The notes: generated by a model not told the origin, from the sequence alone. A stretch of DNA of 38,460 nt from Cereibacter johrii (GCF_001720585.1 NZ_MABH01000068.1:1-38460), one strand, 5' to 3'; positions 13,934-25,744 are shown, counted from the stretch's first letter. A program made the numbers and translations.

Positions 13934-15361
13934 ATGGCAAAAGAACCGATGCTCCAGTTCGTCAAGATGGCGAGGGAGACCCCCGAGAAACGTCCGGCTT
14001 CGCTGCGTTCTCAGGATTTTCACGAGATCTACCGCGAGTTCGCCGCGGCCAAGGCCGCCGAGCAATCGAGCCGGTGCAGCCAGTGCGGCGTGCCCTTCTG
14101 CCAGTCGCACTGCCCGCTGCACAACAACATTCCCGACTGGCTGCGCCTGACCGCGACGGGCCGGCTTCAGGAAGCTTACGAGATCAGCCAGGCCACCAAC
14201 ACCTTCCCCGAGATCTGCGGCCGGATCTGCCCGCAGGACCGCCTCTGCGAGGGGAACTGCGTGATCGAGCAGTCGGGCCACGGCACTGTCACCATCGGCG
14301 CGGTCGAGAAATACATCACCGACACCGCCTGGGAAAACGGCTGGGTCGTTCCGGGCAAGCCCGCCTACGAGCGGTCGGAATCGGTGGGCATCATCGGGGC
14401 GGGCCCGGGCGGCCTCGCCGCGGCCGACGCGCTGCGCCGTGCGGGCCTTCAGGTGACGGTCTATGACCGCTACGACCGTGCGGGCGGCCTGCTGACCTAC
14501 GGCATCCCCGGCTTCAAGCTCGAGAAGGACGTGGTCGCGCGCCGTGTCGAGCAGCTCGAACAGGCCGGTGTCCAGTTCGTGCTGAACTGCAACGTGGGCG
14601 AGGATCTGAGCTTCGACGCGATCCGCGGCCAGCACGATGCGGTGCTGATCGCGACGGGCGTCTACAAGCAGCGCGATCTCGCGGCCCCCGGCGTGGGCTC
14701 GGCGGGCGTGGTGCAGGCGCTGTCCTACCTCACCGCCTCGAACCGCCGCAGCTTCGGCGACGAGGTGGACGATGACGGCCTCGATGCCAAGGGCAAGCGC
14801 GTCGTGGTGATCGGCGGCGGCGACACGGCCATGGACTGCGTGCGCACCGCGATCCGGCAGGGCGCCACCAGCGTGAAGTGCCTCTACCGCCGCGACCGGG
14901 CCAACATGCCTGGCTCGCAGCGCGAGGTGGCCAATGCCGAGGAGGAGGGCGTGGAATTCGTCTGGCTCTCGGCGCCGCGCGGCTTCATTGCGGGCGATGC
15001 GGTCGAGGGCGTGATCGTGCAGAAGATGCGGCTCGGCGAGCCGGATGCGACGGGGCGGCAGATGCCCGAGATCATCGAGGGCGCCGACTATGTCGAGCCT
15101 GCCGATCTCGCGATCATGGCGCTCGGCTTCGAGCCCGAGGATCTGCCGACGCTCTGGGGCGTGCCCGAACTGGCCGTGACCCGCTGGGGCACGATCAAGG
15201 CCGACTTCCGCACCCATGCCACGAGCCTTCCCGGCGTCTATGCCGTGGGCGACATCGTGCGGGGCGCGAGCCTCGTCGTCTGGGCGATCCGCGACGGCCG
15301 CGATGCGGCGCAGTCGATCCTCGACTATCTGGCGCAGCCGGCCGTCGTCGCGGCCGAATAG
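13934..15361 (+). CDS. gltD: Glutamate synthase (NADPH) small subunit GltD
   Basis: GltD (475 residues) oxidises NADPH with FAD and passes electrons through two 4Fe-4S clusters to the GltB subunit, which makes glutamate from glutamine and 2-oxoglutarate. The N-terminal Cys motifs are complete: C48, C51, C56, C60 (CSQCGVPFCQSHCPL) and C95, C99, C105, C109 (CGRICPQDRLCEGNC). The FAD loop GIIGAGPGGLAAADALRRAG is near residue 155, and the NADPH loop VIGGGDTAMDCVRTA near 297. A final Rossmann motif, GVYAVGDIVRGASLV, ends the fold. ATG 13934 has GGGAGGG 6-7 nt upstream. Unusually, two other genes separate it from gltB. Two palindromes upstream suggest specific control. Confidence 0.97.
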   Translation: MAKEPMLQFVKMARETPEKRPASLRSQDFHEIYREFAAAKAAEQSSRCSQCGVPFCQSHCPLHNNIPDWLRLTATGRLQEAYEISQATNTFPEICGRICPQDRLCEGNCVIEQSGHGTVTIGAVEKYITDTAWENGWVVPGKPAYERSESVGIIGAGPGGLAAADALRRAGLQVTVYDRYDRAGGLLTYGIPGFKLEKDVVARRVEQLEQAGVQFVLNCNVGEDLSFDAIRGQHDAVLIATGVYKQRDLAAPGVGSAGVVQALSYLTASNRRSFGDEVDDDGLDAKGKRVVVIGGGDTAMDCVRTAIRQGATSVKCLYRRDRANMPGSQREVANAEEEGVEFVWLSAPRGFIAGDAVEGVIVQKMRLGEPDATGRQMPEIIEGADYVEPADLAIMALGFEPEDLPTLWGVPELAVTRWGTIKADFRTHATSLPGVYAVGDIVRGASLVVWAIRDGRDAAQSILDYLAQPAVVAAE

Positions 15362-15379
15362 CGCCTCTGCGCGATGCGA

Positions 15380-15401
15380 CCGCCCGGAAGGTCCCGGGCG
15401 G
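15380..15401. repeat. Hairpin between gltD and the exported-protein gene
   Basis: CCGCCCGG (15380-15387) pairs perfectly with CCGGGCGG (15394-15401) around 6 nt. No T run follows, so it may be an mRNA processing or stability element within the operon rather than a terminator. Confidence 0.45.
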
Positions 15402-15448
15402 CCGGTGCGGGCCGGGCCTCTGGGGGCCGGGCGCGAGGTGATGGGACC

Positions 15449-16183
15449 ATGGGCATGACTCTTCTGACGAAGATCCTGGCGGGAGGGCTCGCGCTGATCG
15501 CGGCCGCGCCCGCTTTCGGCTCGGGGCGGACCTTCACGCCGCCCGAGGGCTGCACCGCCTTTCTCACCGTGCAGTCGCGCGGCTGCCGCGTCTCGCACCA
15601 CTACCGCTGCGACAAGGATCCGGCGGGCGACCAGTGGCGCGTGGATTTCGATCAGGAGGGCATCTTCTTCTCGTCCCACATCGACCGCGAGGCGCAGTGG
15701 GTCGAGAGCTACGAGATGTTTCCGACCGTGCGGCAGGCGCTCGACCCGAACCCGGCCGATCCGGCCTCCTTCACCGAGCTTCTGGGCGGGGCGGACAGCT
15801 ATGACTTCGGCCTGACCCGCAGCACGGGCGAGCGGAGCCGCGTGACCGGCTACGACCGGCTGACCGGCAAGAGCTTCACCATCGACGGGATCGTGCTTCA
15901 GGAAACGGAGTTCGAATTCACCGAGACGAGCATCGGTGGCACCGTCCTGCGGCAGGCGCACGGGCACGAATATATCCATCCCGAATGGCGTCTCTTCTTC
16001 GCCGGCCCGACCCGGTGGAGCGACGGCACGGGGGGCACGCTGCCCGTGGACGGCAGCCCCGTCGATTTCGTCTTCCCGGGCGAGCCGGGCTTTCTTGCAA
16101 CCGAGCCGATCTTCGACTGCGACGCGATCCTGTCGCAGGCGCCCGGGGACGGCCTCATCCTGAAGGTGCGCCATGACCGCTGA
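15449..16183 (+). CDS. Exported protein of unknown function inside the glt cluster
   Basis: A 244-residue protein that I do not recognise. The N-terminus (MTLLTKILAGGLALIAAAPAFGSG) is a clear Sec signal peptide, so the mature protein should be periplasmic or envelope-bound. The mature part is rich in beta-type sequence with many aromatic and acidic residues and four cysteines (in EGCTAF, RGCRVS, YRCDKD and FDCDAIL) that could form two disulfides. No catalytic motif is evident. GAGGTG lies 8 nt before ATG 15449; an in-frame ATG at 15455 is an alternative. It follows gltD by 87 nt and overlaps the next gene by 11 nt, so it is probably co-transcribed with glutamate synthase. Confidence 0.8.
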   Translation: MGMTLLTKILAGGLALIAAAPAFGSGRTFTPPEGCTAFLTVQSRGCRVSHHYRCDKDPAGDQWRVDFDQEGIFFSSHIDREAQWVESYEMFPTVRQALDPNPADPASFTELLGGADSYDFGLTRSTGERSRVTGYDRLTGKSFTIDGIVLQETEFEFTETSIGGTVLRQAHGHEYIHPEWRLFFAGPTRWSDGTGGTLPVDGSPVDFVFPGEPGFLATEPIFDCDAILSQAPGDGLILKVRHDR

Positions 16184-16610
16184 CCGGACCGGACATTGCC
16201 TCTGTGGCGGGGTGCAGATCGCCGTGGCGACCGTCTCGCACGAGATCGGCGCCTGCCATTGCGAGATGTGCCGCCGCTGGACCGGCTCGGCCTTCGTCAC
16301 GATGATGGTGCCCGAGGCCGCCCTGACCGTGACCGGCGCCGAACATGTGAAAGCCTATGCCTCGTCGGCCTGGGCCGAACGCTGCTTCTGCGGCACCTGC
16401 GGCTCGACGCTCTGGTATCGGCTGACCGGGCCGGGGATGCCGCGCGATTACTACATGGCGGCGGGGCTTCTGGATGACCTGAACGGCATCCGCCTCGCCC
16501 ACGAGATCTACATCGACCGCAAGCCCGACGCCTGGAGCTTCGCCGGTCCGACCCACCAGATGACGGAAGCCGAGTTTCTCGCCACGCTTCCAGCCAGCCC
16601 AGAGGAGTGA
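16173..16610 (+). CDS. GFA/CENP-V-family zinc-binding protein
   Basis: A 145-residue member of the GFA family (Gfa-like glutathione-dependent formaldehyde-activating enzyme/CENP-V fold). The zinc-binding cysteines are complete: C9 and C11 (GHCLCGGVQ), C28, C30 and C33 (ACHCEMCRRWTGSAF), and C71, C73 and C76 (RCFCGTCGSTLWYR). The family includes the Paracoccus Gfa protein that binds S-hydroxymethylglutathione, but most members have unknown substrates, so no reaction is assigned. It overlaps the upstream gene by 11 nt, and gltB begins 4 nt after its stop; the gltB ribosome-binding site (AGAGGAG) lies in its last codons, so translation of the two is probably coupled. Confidence 0.88.
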   Translation: MTADRTGHCLCGGVQIAVATVSHEIGACHCEMCRRWTGSAFVTMMVPEAALTVTGAEHVKAYASSAWAERCFCGTCGSTLWYRLTGPGMPRDYYMAAGLLDDLNGIRLAHEIYIDRKPDAWSFAGPTHQMTEAEFLATLPASPEE

Positions 16611-16613
16611 GCC

Positions 16614-21152
<4,539 letters not shown>

Positions 21153-21163
21153 AGAGACGGAGA

Positions 21164-21190
21164 GGGGGGCTGAGGCCCCCCTTTTCTGTT
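21164..21190 (+). terminator. Intrinsic terminator after gltB
   Basis: GGGGGGC (21164-21170) pairs with GCCCCCC (21175-21181) around TGAG, followed by TTTTCTGTTT. It starts 12 nt after the gltB stop. Confidence 0.9.
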
Positions 21191-21277
21191 TACGTGCCAC
21201 GGCATCCTCTGCCCGGCGGTCCGCCGTCGCGCCGGAGGAGCCTGTCTTTCGCCCTATCGCCCGAGGGCGGTCGCGCT

Positions 21278-21343
21278 GTCCGAGCGGAGCCGCGCCGACA
21301 GCGAGGAAGGCGTTCATGGCGCTGCCGTCCGAGCGGGGCCGCG
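21278..21343 (+). repeat. Direct repeat GTCCGAGCGG-N-GCCGCG
   Basis: Two 17-nt copies at 21278-21294 and 21327-21343 differ at one base and begin 49 bp apart, in the 230-bp gap between the gltB terminator and mtgA. The significance is unknown. A TTGACC at 21382-21387 lies nearby but lacks a good -10. Confidence 0.4.
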
Positions 21344-21418
21344 ACCCATCGCAGCGCTGTTCTGGGTGGGCGGAAGTTCGCTTGACCCGTGGGGCCCGTT
21401 CGTGTCCAAGGTCGGCCC

Positions 21419-22159
21419 ATGACCGCGCGCAAGACGACCCGTCGCAAGGCCGCCCCGCCTCCGCCCGAGCCCGAGGCGCCGCCCGCTCCTCCGCTGCGGC
21501 GCCGCCTGCGGCGCTGGGCGCTGACGGGCGCCGGCTGGGGGGTGGTCACGGCCATCCTGCTCGTGCTGTTCTTCGGCCTCGTGAACCCGCCCACCACGCC
21601 CTACATGATGAGCGAGAGCCTCCGCCTCGGCTCCGTCGATCACGAATGGGCGGACTGGGACGAGATCGCGCCCGTGGTGGCGCGTTCGGTGGTGGCGGCG
21701 GAGGATGCGAATTTCTGCCTGCACTGGGGCTTCGACATGACCGCCATCCGGGCCGCCATCGATGCGGGCGGCAACCGGGGCGCCTCGACCCTGTCGCAGC
21801 AGGTGACGAAGAATGTCTTCCTCTGGCAGGGCCGCAGCTGGCCGCGCAAGGCGCTCGAGGCGATGATGACGCCGCTCGTCGAGACGATCTGGACCAAGCG
21901 GCGGATCCTCGAAGTCTATCTGAACGTGGCGGAATTCGACGAGGGGGTGTTCGGGATCCGCGCCGCCTCGGAACATTATTTCGGCGTCGAACCGGCCCGG
22001 CTCACCGCGCAGCAGGCGGCGCGTCTGGCGGCCGTCCTGCCCGATCCCAAGGTGCGCTCGGCGGCCAGCCCGGGGCCGGTGGTGCGCCGGAGATCGGCCG
22101 CGATCCTCGATGGCGCGAACACCATCCGGCGCGACGGCCGGGCGGCCTGCTTCGAGTAG
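21419..22159 (+). CDS. mtgA: Monofunctional peptidoglycan glycosyltransferase MtgA
   Basis: MtgA (246 residues) polymerises lipid II into glycan strands at the outer face of the inner membrane without a transpeptidase domain. A Pro-rich, basic cytoplasmic tail (residues 1-32) leads to one membrane anchor (about 33-55, WALTGAGWGVVTAILLVLFF). The GT51 motifs follow: VVAAEDANFCLHWGFD with catalytic E95, GASTLSQQVTKNVFLW, WTKRRILEVYLNVAEFDEGVFGI and AARLAAVLPDP. Length and order are normal. ATG 21419 has AAGG 7 nt upstream; a GTG 30 nt earlier is less likely. It is followed by two hairpins and then a glutathione transferase gene. Confidence 0.95.
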   Translation: MTARKTTRRKAAPPPPEPEAPPAPPLRRRLRRWALTGAGWGVVTAILLVLFFGLVNPPTTPYMMSESLRLGSVDHEWADWDEIAPVVARSVVAAEDANFCLHWGFDMTAIRAAIDAGGNRGASTLSQQVTKNVFLWQGRSWPRKALEAMMTPLVETIWTKRRILEVYLNVAEFDEGVFGIRAASEHYFGVEPARLTAQQAARLAAVLPDPKVRSAASPGPVVRRRSAAILDGANTIRRDGRAACFE

Positions 22160-22169
22160 CGGGCCCGAG

Positions 22170-22207
22170 CGGGATTGCATCCCGGCGCCCTTCACGGCAT
22201 TGAAGGG
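22170..22207 (+). repeat. Two adjacent hairpins after mtgA
   Basis: CGGGAT-TGC-ATCCCG (22170-22184) is followed 3 nt later by CCCTTCA-N6-TGAAGGG (22188-22207). Neither has a T run. They fill the 80-bp gap before the glutathione transferase and may be a weak or Rho-assisted terminator or an mRNA stabiliser. Confidence 0.45.
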
Positions 22208-22239
22208 GGGCTCCCGGCCTCCGAAAGATGACATTTGCG

Positions 22240-22905
22240 ATGAACCGTCTCTATCACGTTCCGCTGTCCCCCTTCTGCCGCAAGGTGCGACTCACGCTTG
22301 CCGAGAAGAAGATCGAGGTGGAGCTGGTCGAGGAGCGCTTCTGGGATCCCTCTCCCGATTTCCTGCGCCGCAACCCGGCCGGCAAGGTGCCGGTGCTCCG
22401 GATGGAGAGCAGGGTCCTATCGGAGAGTCAGGCGATCTGCGAATATGTCGAGGAGACCGTGCCTGCGCCGCCGCTCATGCCGCGCGACGTGGACGGACGG
22501 TTCGAGGTGCGGAGACTCTGCGCCTGGTTCGACGACAAGTTCCACAACGAGGTGACCTCGAAGCTGCTCTACGAGCGGGTGAACAAGAAGCTGATGGGGC
22601 AGGGCTATCCGGATTCGAAGAACGTGAAGTTCGGCTCGAACCGGATCAAGTATCACCTCGATTACATGGCCTGGCTTCTGGACCAGCGGCGGTGGCTGGC
22701 GGGCGATGTCATGACGCTCGCCGATTTCACCGCCGCGGCGCATCTGTCCTGCCTCGACTATATCTCGGATGTGGACTGGAACCGGCACGCGGTGGTCAAG
22801 GACTGGTATGCCAAGATCAAGTCGCGCCCGGCGTTCCGGCCGCTGCTGGCCGATCAGGTGCCGGGCTTCCCGCAGCCCGCCCATTATGCGGATCTGGATT
22901 TCTGA
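22240..22905 (+). CDS. Glutathione S-transferase family protein
   Basis: A 221-residue cytosolic GST-like protein. The N-terminal thioredoxin fold has LYHVPLSPFCRKVRLTLAEKK (residues 3-23) with an S-x-F-C-R active-site loop, KVPVLRMES (cis-Pro) and LSESQAICEYVEE, the glutathione gamma-Glu-binding SES/SQ motif. The all-helical C-terminal domain includes WLAGDVMTLADFTAAAHLSCLDYISDVDW, the usual GST N-capping and core segment. The substrate cannot be predicted. Two starts are possible: ATG 22228 (MTFAMNRLYHV) or ATG 22240; I use 22240 because it begins directly at the thioredoxin strand, although neither has a strong ribosome-binding site. Confidence 0.88.
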   Translation: MNRLYHVPLSPFCRKVRLTLAEKKIEVELVEERFWDPSPDFLRRNPAGKVPVLRMESRVLSESQAICEYVEETVPAPPLMPRDVDGRFEVRRLCAWFDDKFHNEVTSKLLYERVNKKLMGQGYPDSKNVKFGSNRIKYHLDYMAWLLDQRRWLAGDVMTLADFTAAAHLSCLDYISDVDWNRHAVVKDWYAKIKSRPAFRPLLADQVPGFPQPAHYADLDF

Positions 22906-22916
22906 GCGGAAGCCGG

Positions 22917-22965
22917 GCGGGGGGCTTCACGCCCCCCGCGCCCCCCGTGGGATATTTGAGCCAGA
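22917..22965 (+). promoter_or_regulatory. GC-rich hairpin plus GGGATATTT leader motif before queG
   Basis: A perfect 9-bp stem, GCGGGGGGC (22917-22925) with GCCCCCCGC (22931-22939) and loop TTCAC, is followed by a CCCCCC tract, GTGGGATATTTGAG and CCAGAATGAAAG, in which ATGAAAG is the queG start. From memory, similar hairpin-GGATATTT-ccagaATGAAG modules recur between genes in Rhodobacterales; this needs a genome-wide count. It may act as a terminator for the glutathione transferase, as a leader for queG, or as both. Confidence 0.5.
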
Positions 22966-24012
22966 ATGAAAGCCGATGAGACGCTGAGGGAGCGCCTGGA
23001 GGCGCGTGCGCGGGCGGAAGGCTTCGCGCGCCTCGGCATCTGTGCCCCCGACGCGGCACCGGAGACGGCGGGGCGCCTGCGCGCGTTTCTCGCCGCCGGG
23101 CGGCAGGGGCAGATGGGCTGGATGGAGGAGCGCGAGGCCTGGCGCGGCTCGGCTGCGGCGCTCTGGCCCGAGGCGCGCTCGATCATCATGCTGGCCGAGC
23201 TCTACACGCCGGAGGAGGATCCGCGGCAGGTGCTGGAGGCGCGCGGGCACGGGGCGGTCTCGGTCTATGCGCAGGGCAGGGATTACCACGATCTCGTCAA
23301 GAAGCGGCTGAAGCGGCTCGGGCGCTGGCTGGGGGCGGAGGCCGGGTGCGAGATCAAGGTCTTCGTCGACACGGCGCCGGTGATGGAGAAGCCGCTGGCG
23401 CAGGCCGCCGGGCTGGGCTGGCAGGGCAAGCACACCAACCTCCTGAGCCGCGAGCTGGGCAACTGGTTCTTTCTCGGCGCCATCTTCACGACGCTCGAGC
23501 TGCCGCGCGACGCGCCCGGGCGCGAGCATTGCGGTTCCTGCCGGGCCTGCCTCGACGCCTGTCCCACCGGGGCCTTCCCGGCGCCGTTCCAGCTCGATGC
23601 GCGGCGCTGCATCTCCTATCTGACCATCGAGCACCGCGGCCCGGTCGAGGAAGAGCTGCGGGGCCGGATGGGCAACCGGATCTACGGCTGCGACGATTGC
23701 CTTGCGGCCTGCCCGTGGAACAAGTTCGCGCAGGCGGCCTCGGAGATCGGCTATGCGGCGCGGGTGGGGGCGCCGCCCCTCGAGGAGCTGGCGGGACTGG
23801 ACGAGGCCGGCTTCCGGGCGCGCTTTTCGGGCAGCCCGATCAAGCGCATCGGGCGCGACCGGTTCCTGCGCAACGTGCTCTATGCCATCGGCAATTCGGG
23901 CGATCGGCGGCTACGGGCGGCGGCCGCGCCGCATGTGGACGACCCCGATGGGGCGGTGGCGGATGCGGCGCGCTGGGCGCTGGCGCGGCTGGACGAAAAT
24001 TCGCCACAGTGA
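22966..24012 (+). CDS. queG: Epoxyqueuosine reductase QueG
   Basis: QueG (348 residues) catalyses the last step of queuosine synthesis, reducing epoxyqueuosine in the tRNA wobble position using cobalamin and two 4Fe-4S clusters. Cluster ligands are visible: C189, C192, C195 ([11 protein letters not shown]) with C249, and C199, C215, C242, C245 ([12 protein letters not shown]). The conserved [27 protein letters not shown] segment carries the catalytic Asp at about D135. The C-terminus (about 280-345) has HEAT-like helices ([28 protein letters not shown]). Length is normal. The ATG is embedded in an intergenic motif (22917-22965) with no evident Shine-Dalgarno sequence. Confidence 0.95.
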   Translation: MKADETLRERLEARARAEGFARLGICAPDAAPETAGRLRAFLAAGRQGQMGWMEEREAWRGSAAALWPEARSIIMLAELYTPEEDPRQVLEARGHGAVSVYAQGRDYHDLVKKRLKRLGRWLGAEAGCEIKVFVDTAPVMEKPLAQAAGLGWQGKHTNLLSRELGNWFFLGAIFTTLELPRDAPGREHCGSCRACLDACPTGAFPAPFQLDARRCISYLTIEHRGPVEEELRGRMGNRIYGCDDCLAACPWNKFAQAASEIGYAARVGAPPLEELAGLDEAGFRARFSGSPIKRIGRDRFLRNVLYAIGNSGDRRLRAAAAPHVDDPDGAVADAARWALARLDENSPQ

Positions 24013-24040
24013 GGAGCCATATCCGTGGCGTGAGGTGCCG

Positions 24041-24448
24041 ATGCCCGTTCTGAGTCTTCCCGCCGCCCTGGCGATCTATCTCCTGTTCGCGAACCTTCTC
24101 ACCTGGTTCGCCTTCCGCCTCGACAAGCGGCGCGCCGCGTCGGGCGGCTGGCGCTTTCCCGAAGCCAATCTGCTCGCGCTCAGCGCGGCGGGGGGCTGGA
24201 TCGGGGCGAAGATCGCGCAGCGCCAGTTTCGCCACAAGACGCGCAAGCAGCCTTTTGCCCGCCTTCTCAACGTCATCGTGGCCAGCTGGATCGCGCTGGG
24301 CACGGCGCTTGCCCTTGGCGCGCAGGAGCCGCTGGCGGCCCGCGCGACGGCGGCGCTCGCCGGTCTTGCGGGGCCGGGATCGCTGTTTGCGCCGGGCGAG
24401 GCGCCGCGCCGATTGCCGCACCGCTTCGGTCCGGGCTCGGAACCTTAG
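24041..24448 (+). CDS. DUF1294 membrane protein
   Basis: A 135-residue small membrane protein of the DUF1294 family, function unknown. It shows an N-terminal membrane helix (ALAIYLLFANLLTWFAFRLDKRRA, with the family-typical Y-x-x-N-x-x-x-F/W and D-K-x-x-A), then WRFPEANLLALSAAGGWIGAKIAQRQFRHKTRKQPF, the family signature of a Gly-rich helix followed by H-K-T-x-K, and a last helix (LNVIVASWIALGTALALGA). The C-terminal 35 residues are probably cytoplasmic. ATG 24041 has GAGGTG about 5 nt upstream and starts 28 nt after queG; the frame is open further upstream but would overlap queG extensively. Confidence 0.88.
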   Translation: MPVLSLPAALAIYLLFANLLTWFAFRLDKRRAASGGWRFPEANLLALSAAGGWIGAKIAQRQFRHKTRKQPFARLLNVIVASWIALGTALALGAQEPLAARATAALAGLAGPGSLFAPGEAPRRLPHRFGPGSEP

Positions 24449-24457
24449 GCGGAACGC

Positions 24458-24486
24458 TTGGTTGGAGGGCCGTCCTGGCCTATGCT
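24458..24486 (+). promoter_or_regulatory. Candidate promoter of the 56-residue gene (RpoH-like)
   Basis: CTTGGTT with -35 TTGGTT (24458-24463) and CCTATGCT with -10 TATGCT (24481-24486) lie 17 nt apart. The CTTG/CCTAT form resembles heat-shock sigma-32-type promoters described for Rhodobacter as well as a weak sigma-70 promoter. The predicted start is about 25 nt before the ATG. Confidence 0.4.
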
Positions 24487-24517
24487 GGGGCGGTCTGGAA
24501 ACTGAAGGAGGACAGAC

Positions 24518-24688
24518 ATGAGCCGTCACCTCGCTGACAAGCGCACCCCTTCGGACGGCGGACGGGTGAAGAACTTCCTGCGGCTGGCCCGCCATCCGCG
24601 GTCCATCTGGCACCGCGAGGAGGCCCGGCCCGCGGGCAACCGCCGGGTGCTCGAGTTCCTGCGCATCGCGCGGGGCCGCGAGGCCTGA
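24518..24688 (+). CDS. Small basic protein of unknown function (56 residues)
   Basis: A short gene with a near-ideal ribosome-binding site: AAGGAGG lies 6 nt before ATG 24518. The product has 56 residues and is strongly basic, beginning MSRHLADKRTPSDGG and containing two similar amphipathic segments, VKNFLRLARHPRSIW and VLEFLRIARGREA (both of the form V-x-x-F-L-R-x-A-R), which suggest an internal duplication that may bind RNA, DNA or membrane. I recognise no family; it does not show the DUF1127 pattern common among small Rhodobacter proteins. It has its own candidate promoter, and GC-rich hairpins follow. Coding status is supported by the Shine-Dalgarno site and the repeat, not by homology. 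Confidence 0.65.
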   Translation: MSRHLADKRTPSDGGRVKNFLRLARHPRSIWHREEARPAGNRRVLEFLRIARGREA

Positions 24689-24744
24689 TCGAAGGCTGAA
24701 GACGAGGGTCGGGGGCGTGCCTGCGGGTGCGCCCTTCTGATGGC

Positions 24745-24765
24745 GGGCGCGCCCGAGGCGCGCCC
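24745..24765. repeat. Perfect hairpin between convergent genes
   Basis: GGGCGCGCC-CGA-GGCGCGCCC is a 9-bp perfect stem lying between the small gene (plus) and the ilvE stop (minus). No T run is present on either strand. A weaker hairpin, GGGCG..CGCCC, lies just before it. It may function as a bidirectional terminator or barrier. Confidence 0.5.
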
Positions 24766-24772
24766 TGTCCGG

Positions 24773-25639
24773 TCAGGCGCGGACGAGCTTTTCGTAATCG
24801 GTCGCGATCTCGCGGGTGAGGGCGCCCACCTCGAAGCTGTAGTCGCCGATCTGGCCGACCGGGGTGACCTCGGCCGCGGTGCCGGTCAGCCAGCACTGCT
24901 CGAACCCTTCGAGCTCCGAGGCCTCGATGTAGCGCTCATGCACCTTGATGCCCTTGTCGCGCAGCATCCCGATCACCGTCTGGCGGGTGATCCCGTTCAG
25001 GATCGCATCCGGGAGCGGTGTGTGAACCTCGCCGTCCTTCACGAAGAAGATGTTGGCGCCGGTCGCTTCGGCGACATAGCCGCGGTAGTCGAACATCATC
25101 GCGTCCGAGCAGCCCTTCGCCTCGGCCGCATGCTTCGACATGGTGCAGATCATGTAGAGGCCCGACGCCTTGGCCGCCGAGGGGATCGTCTCGGGCGAGG
25201 GCCGCTTCCACTTCGAGATGTCGAGCCTGGCGCCCTTGAACTTGGCGTCGCCGTAGTAGTTGCCCCAGGACCAGACCGCGACGGCCACGCGGATCGGGTT
25301 GCGGGACGAGGCGACACCCATGTCCTCGCCGGCGCCGCGCCAGGCGAGGGCCCGGACATAGGCGTCGGTCAGGCCGTTGGCCTCGAGCGTGGCCTTCTTC
25401 GCCGCCTCGATCTCCTCGACCGTGTAGGGCAGCGGCATGTCCAGCAGCTCGCCCGACCGGCGCAGCCGCTCGGAATGTTCCACCGACTTGAAGATCTTGC
25501 CGTTGTAGCAGCGCTCGCCTTCGAAGACGGACGAGGCGTAGTGCAGGGCGTGGGTCAGGATATGCACCTTCGCCTCGCGCCACTCCACCAGCTTGCCGTC
25601 CATCCAGATCTTGCCGTCGCGATCGTCATATCCTGCCAT
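24773..25639 (-). CDS. ilvE: Branched-chain amino acid aminotransferase IlvE
   Basis: IlvE (288 residues) is a class IV PLP aminotransferase that makes leucine, isoleucine and valine from their 2-oxo acids, with glutamate as amino donor. Motifs: ALHYASSVFEGERCY (31-45), RPSPETIPSAAKASGLY with the probable PLP lysine K157, CSDAMMFDYRGYVAEATGANIFFV (the class IV signature) and GTAAEVTPVGQIG near the end. ATG 25637-25639 (MAGYDDRDGKIW) has GGAGG 6 nt upstream. The frame is open further upstream, but that stretch carries regulatory repeats. It is divergent from petP; a tandem TTGCGCAA motif lies in its leader. Confidence 0.95.
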   Translation of the reverse strand: MAGYDDRDGKIWMDGKLVEWREAKVHILTHALHYASSVFEGERCYNGKIFKSVEHSERLRRSGELLDMPLPYTVEEIEAAKKATLEANGLTDAYVRALAWRGAGEDMGVASSRNPIRVAVAVWSWGNYYGDAKFKGARLDISKWKRPSPETIPSAAKASGLYMICTMSKHAAEAKGCSDAMMFDYRGYVAEATGANIFFVKDGEVHTPLPDAILNGITRQTVIGMLRDKGIKVHERYIEASELEGFEQCWLTGTAAEVTPVGQIGDYSFEVGALTREIATDYEKLVRA

Positions 25640-25665
25640 GTCACCCTCCTGCGCGTAGGCGCTTT

Positions 25666-25712
25666 GCATAAATTGCGCAAGATAGGTCCGCATCGGGCAT
25701 AAAGTTGCGCAA
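25666..25712. promoter_or_regulatory. Tandem GCATAAA/TTGCGCAA repeat in the ilvE leader
   Basis: GCATAAA-TTGCGCAA (25666-25680) and GCATAAA-G-TTGCGCAA (25697-25712) are direct repeats; their palindromic cores TTGCGCAA begin 32 bp apart, about three helical turns. They lie 27-73 nt ahead of the ilvE ATG. The arrangement resembles sites for Lrp/AsnC-type regulators of amino-acid genes, which is an inference. Confidence 0.6.
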
Positions 25713-25744
25713 ATGACGGGCTGTCGGTAACAGTTGAGTCTTGG

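Noticed and set aside
13853-16300. An 815-codon open frame antisense to gltD and its neighbour
   Set aside because: It spans several genuine plus-strand genes and an intergenic regulatory region; no family motif.
22917-22939. The GC-rich hairpin before queG as an ordinary intrinsic terminator
   Set aside because: It is followed by C and G rather than a T run, so it is listed as part of a leader or repeat motif instead.
23702-24040. An upstream extension of the DUF1294 frame into queG
   Set aside because: It would overlap queG by 300 nt with Arg-rich non-family sequence; ATG 24041 has a suitable ribosome-binding site.
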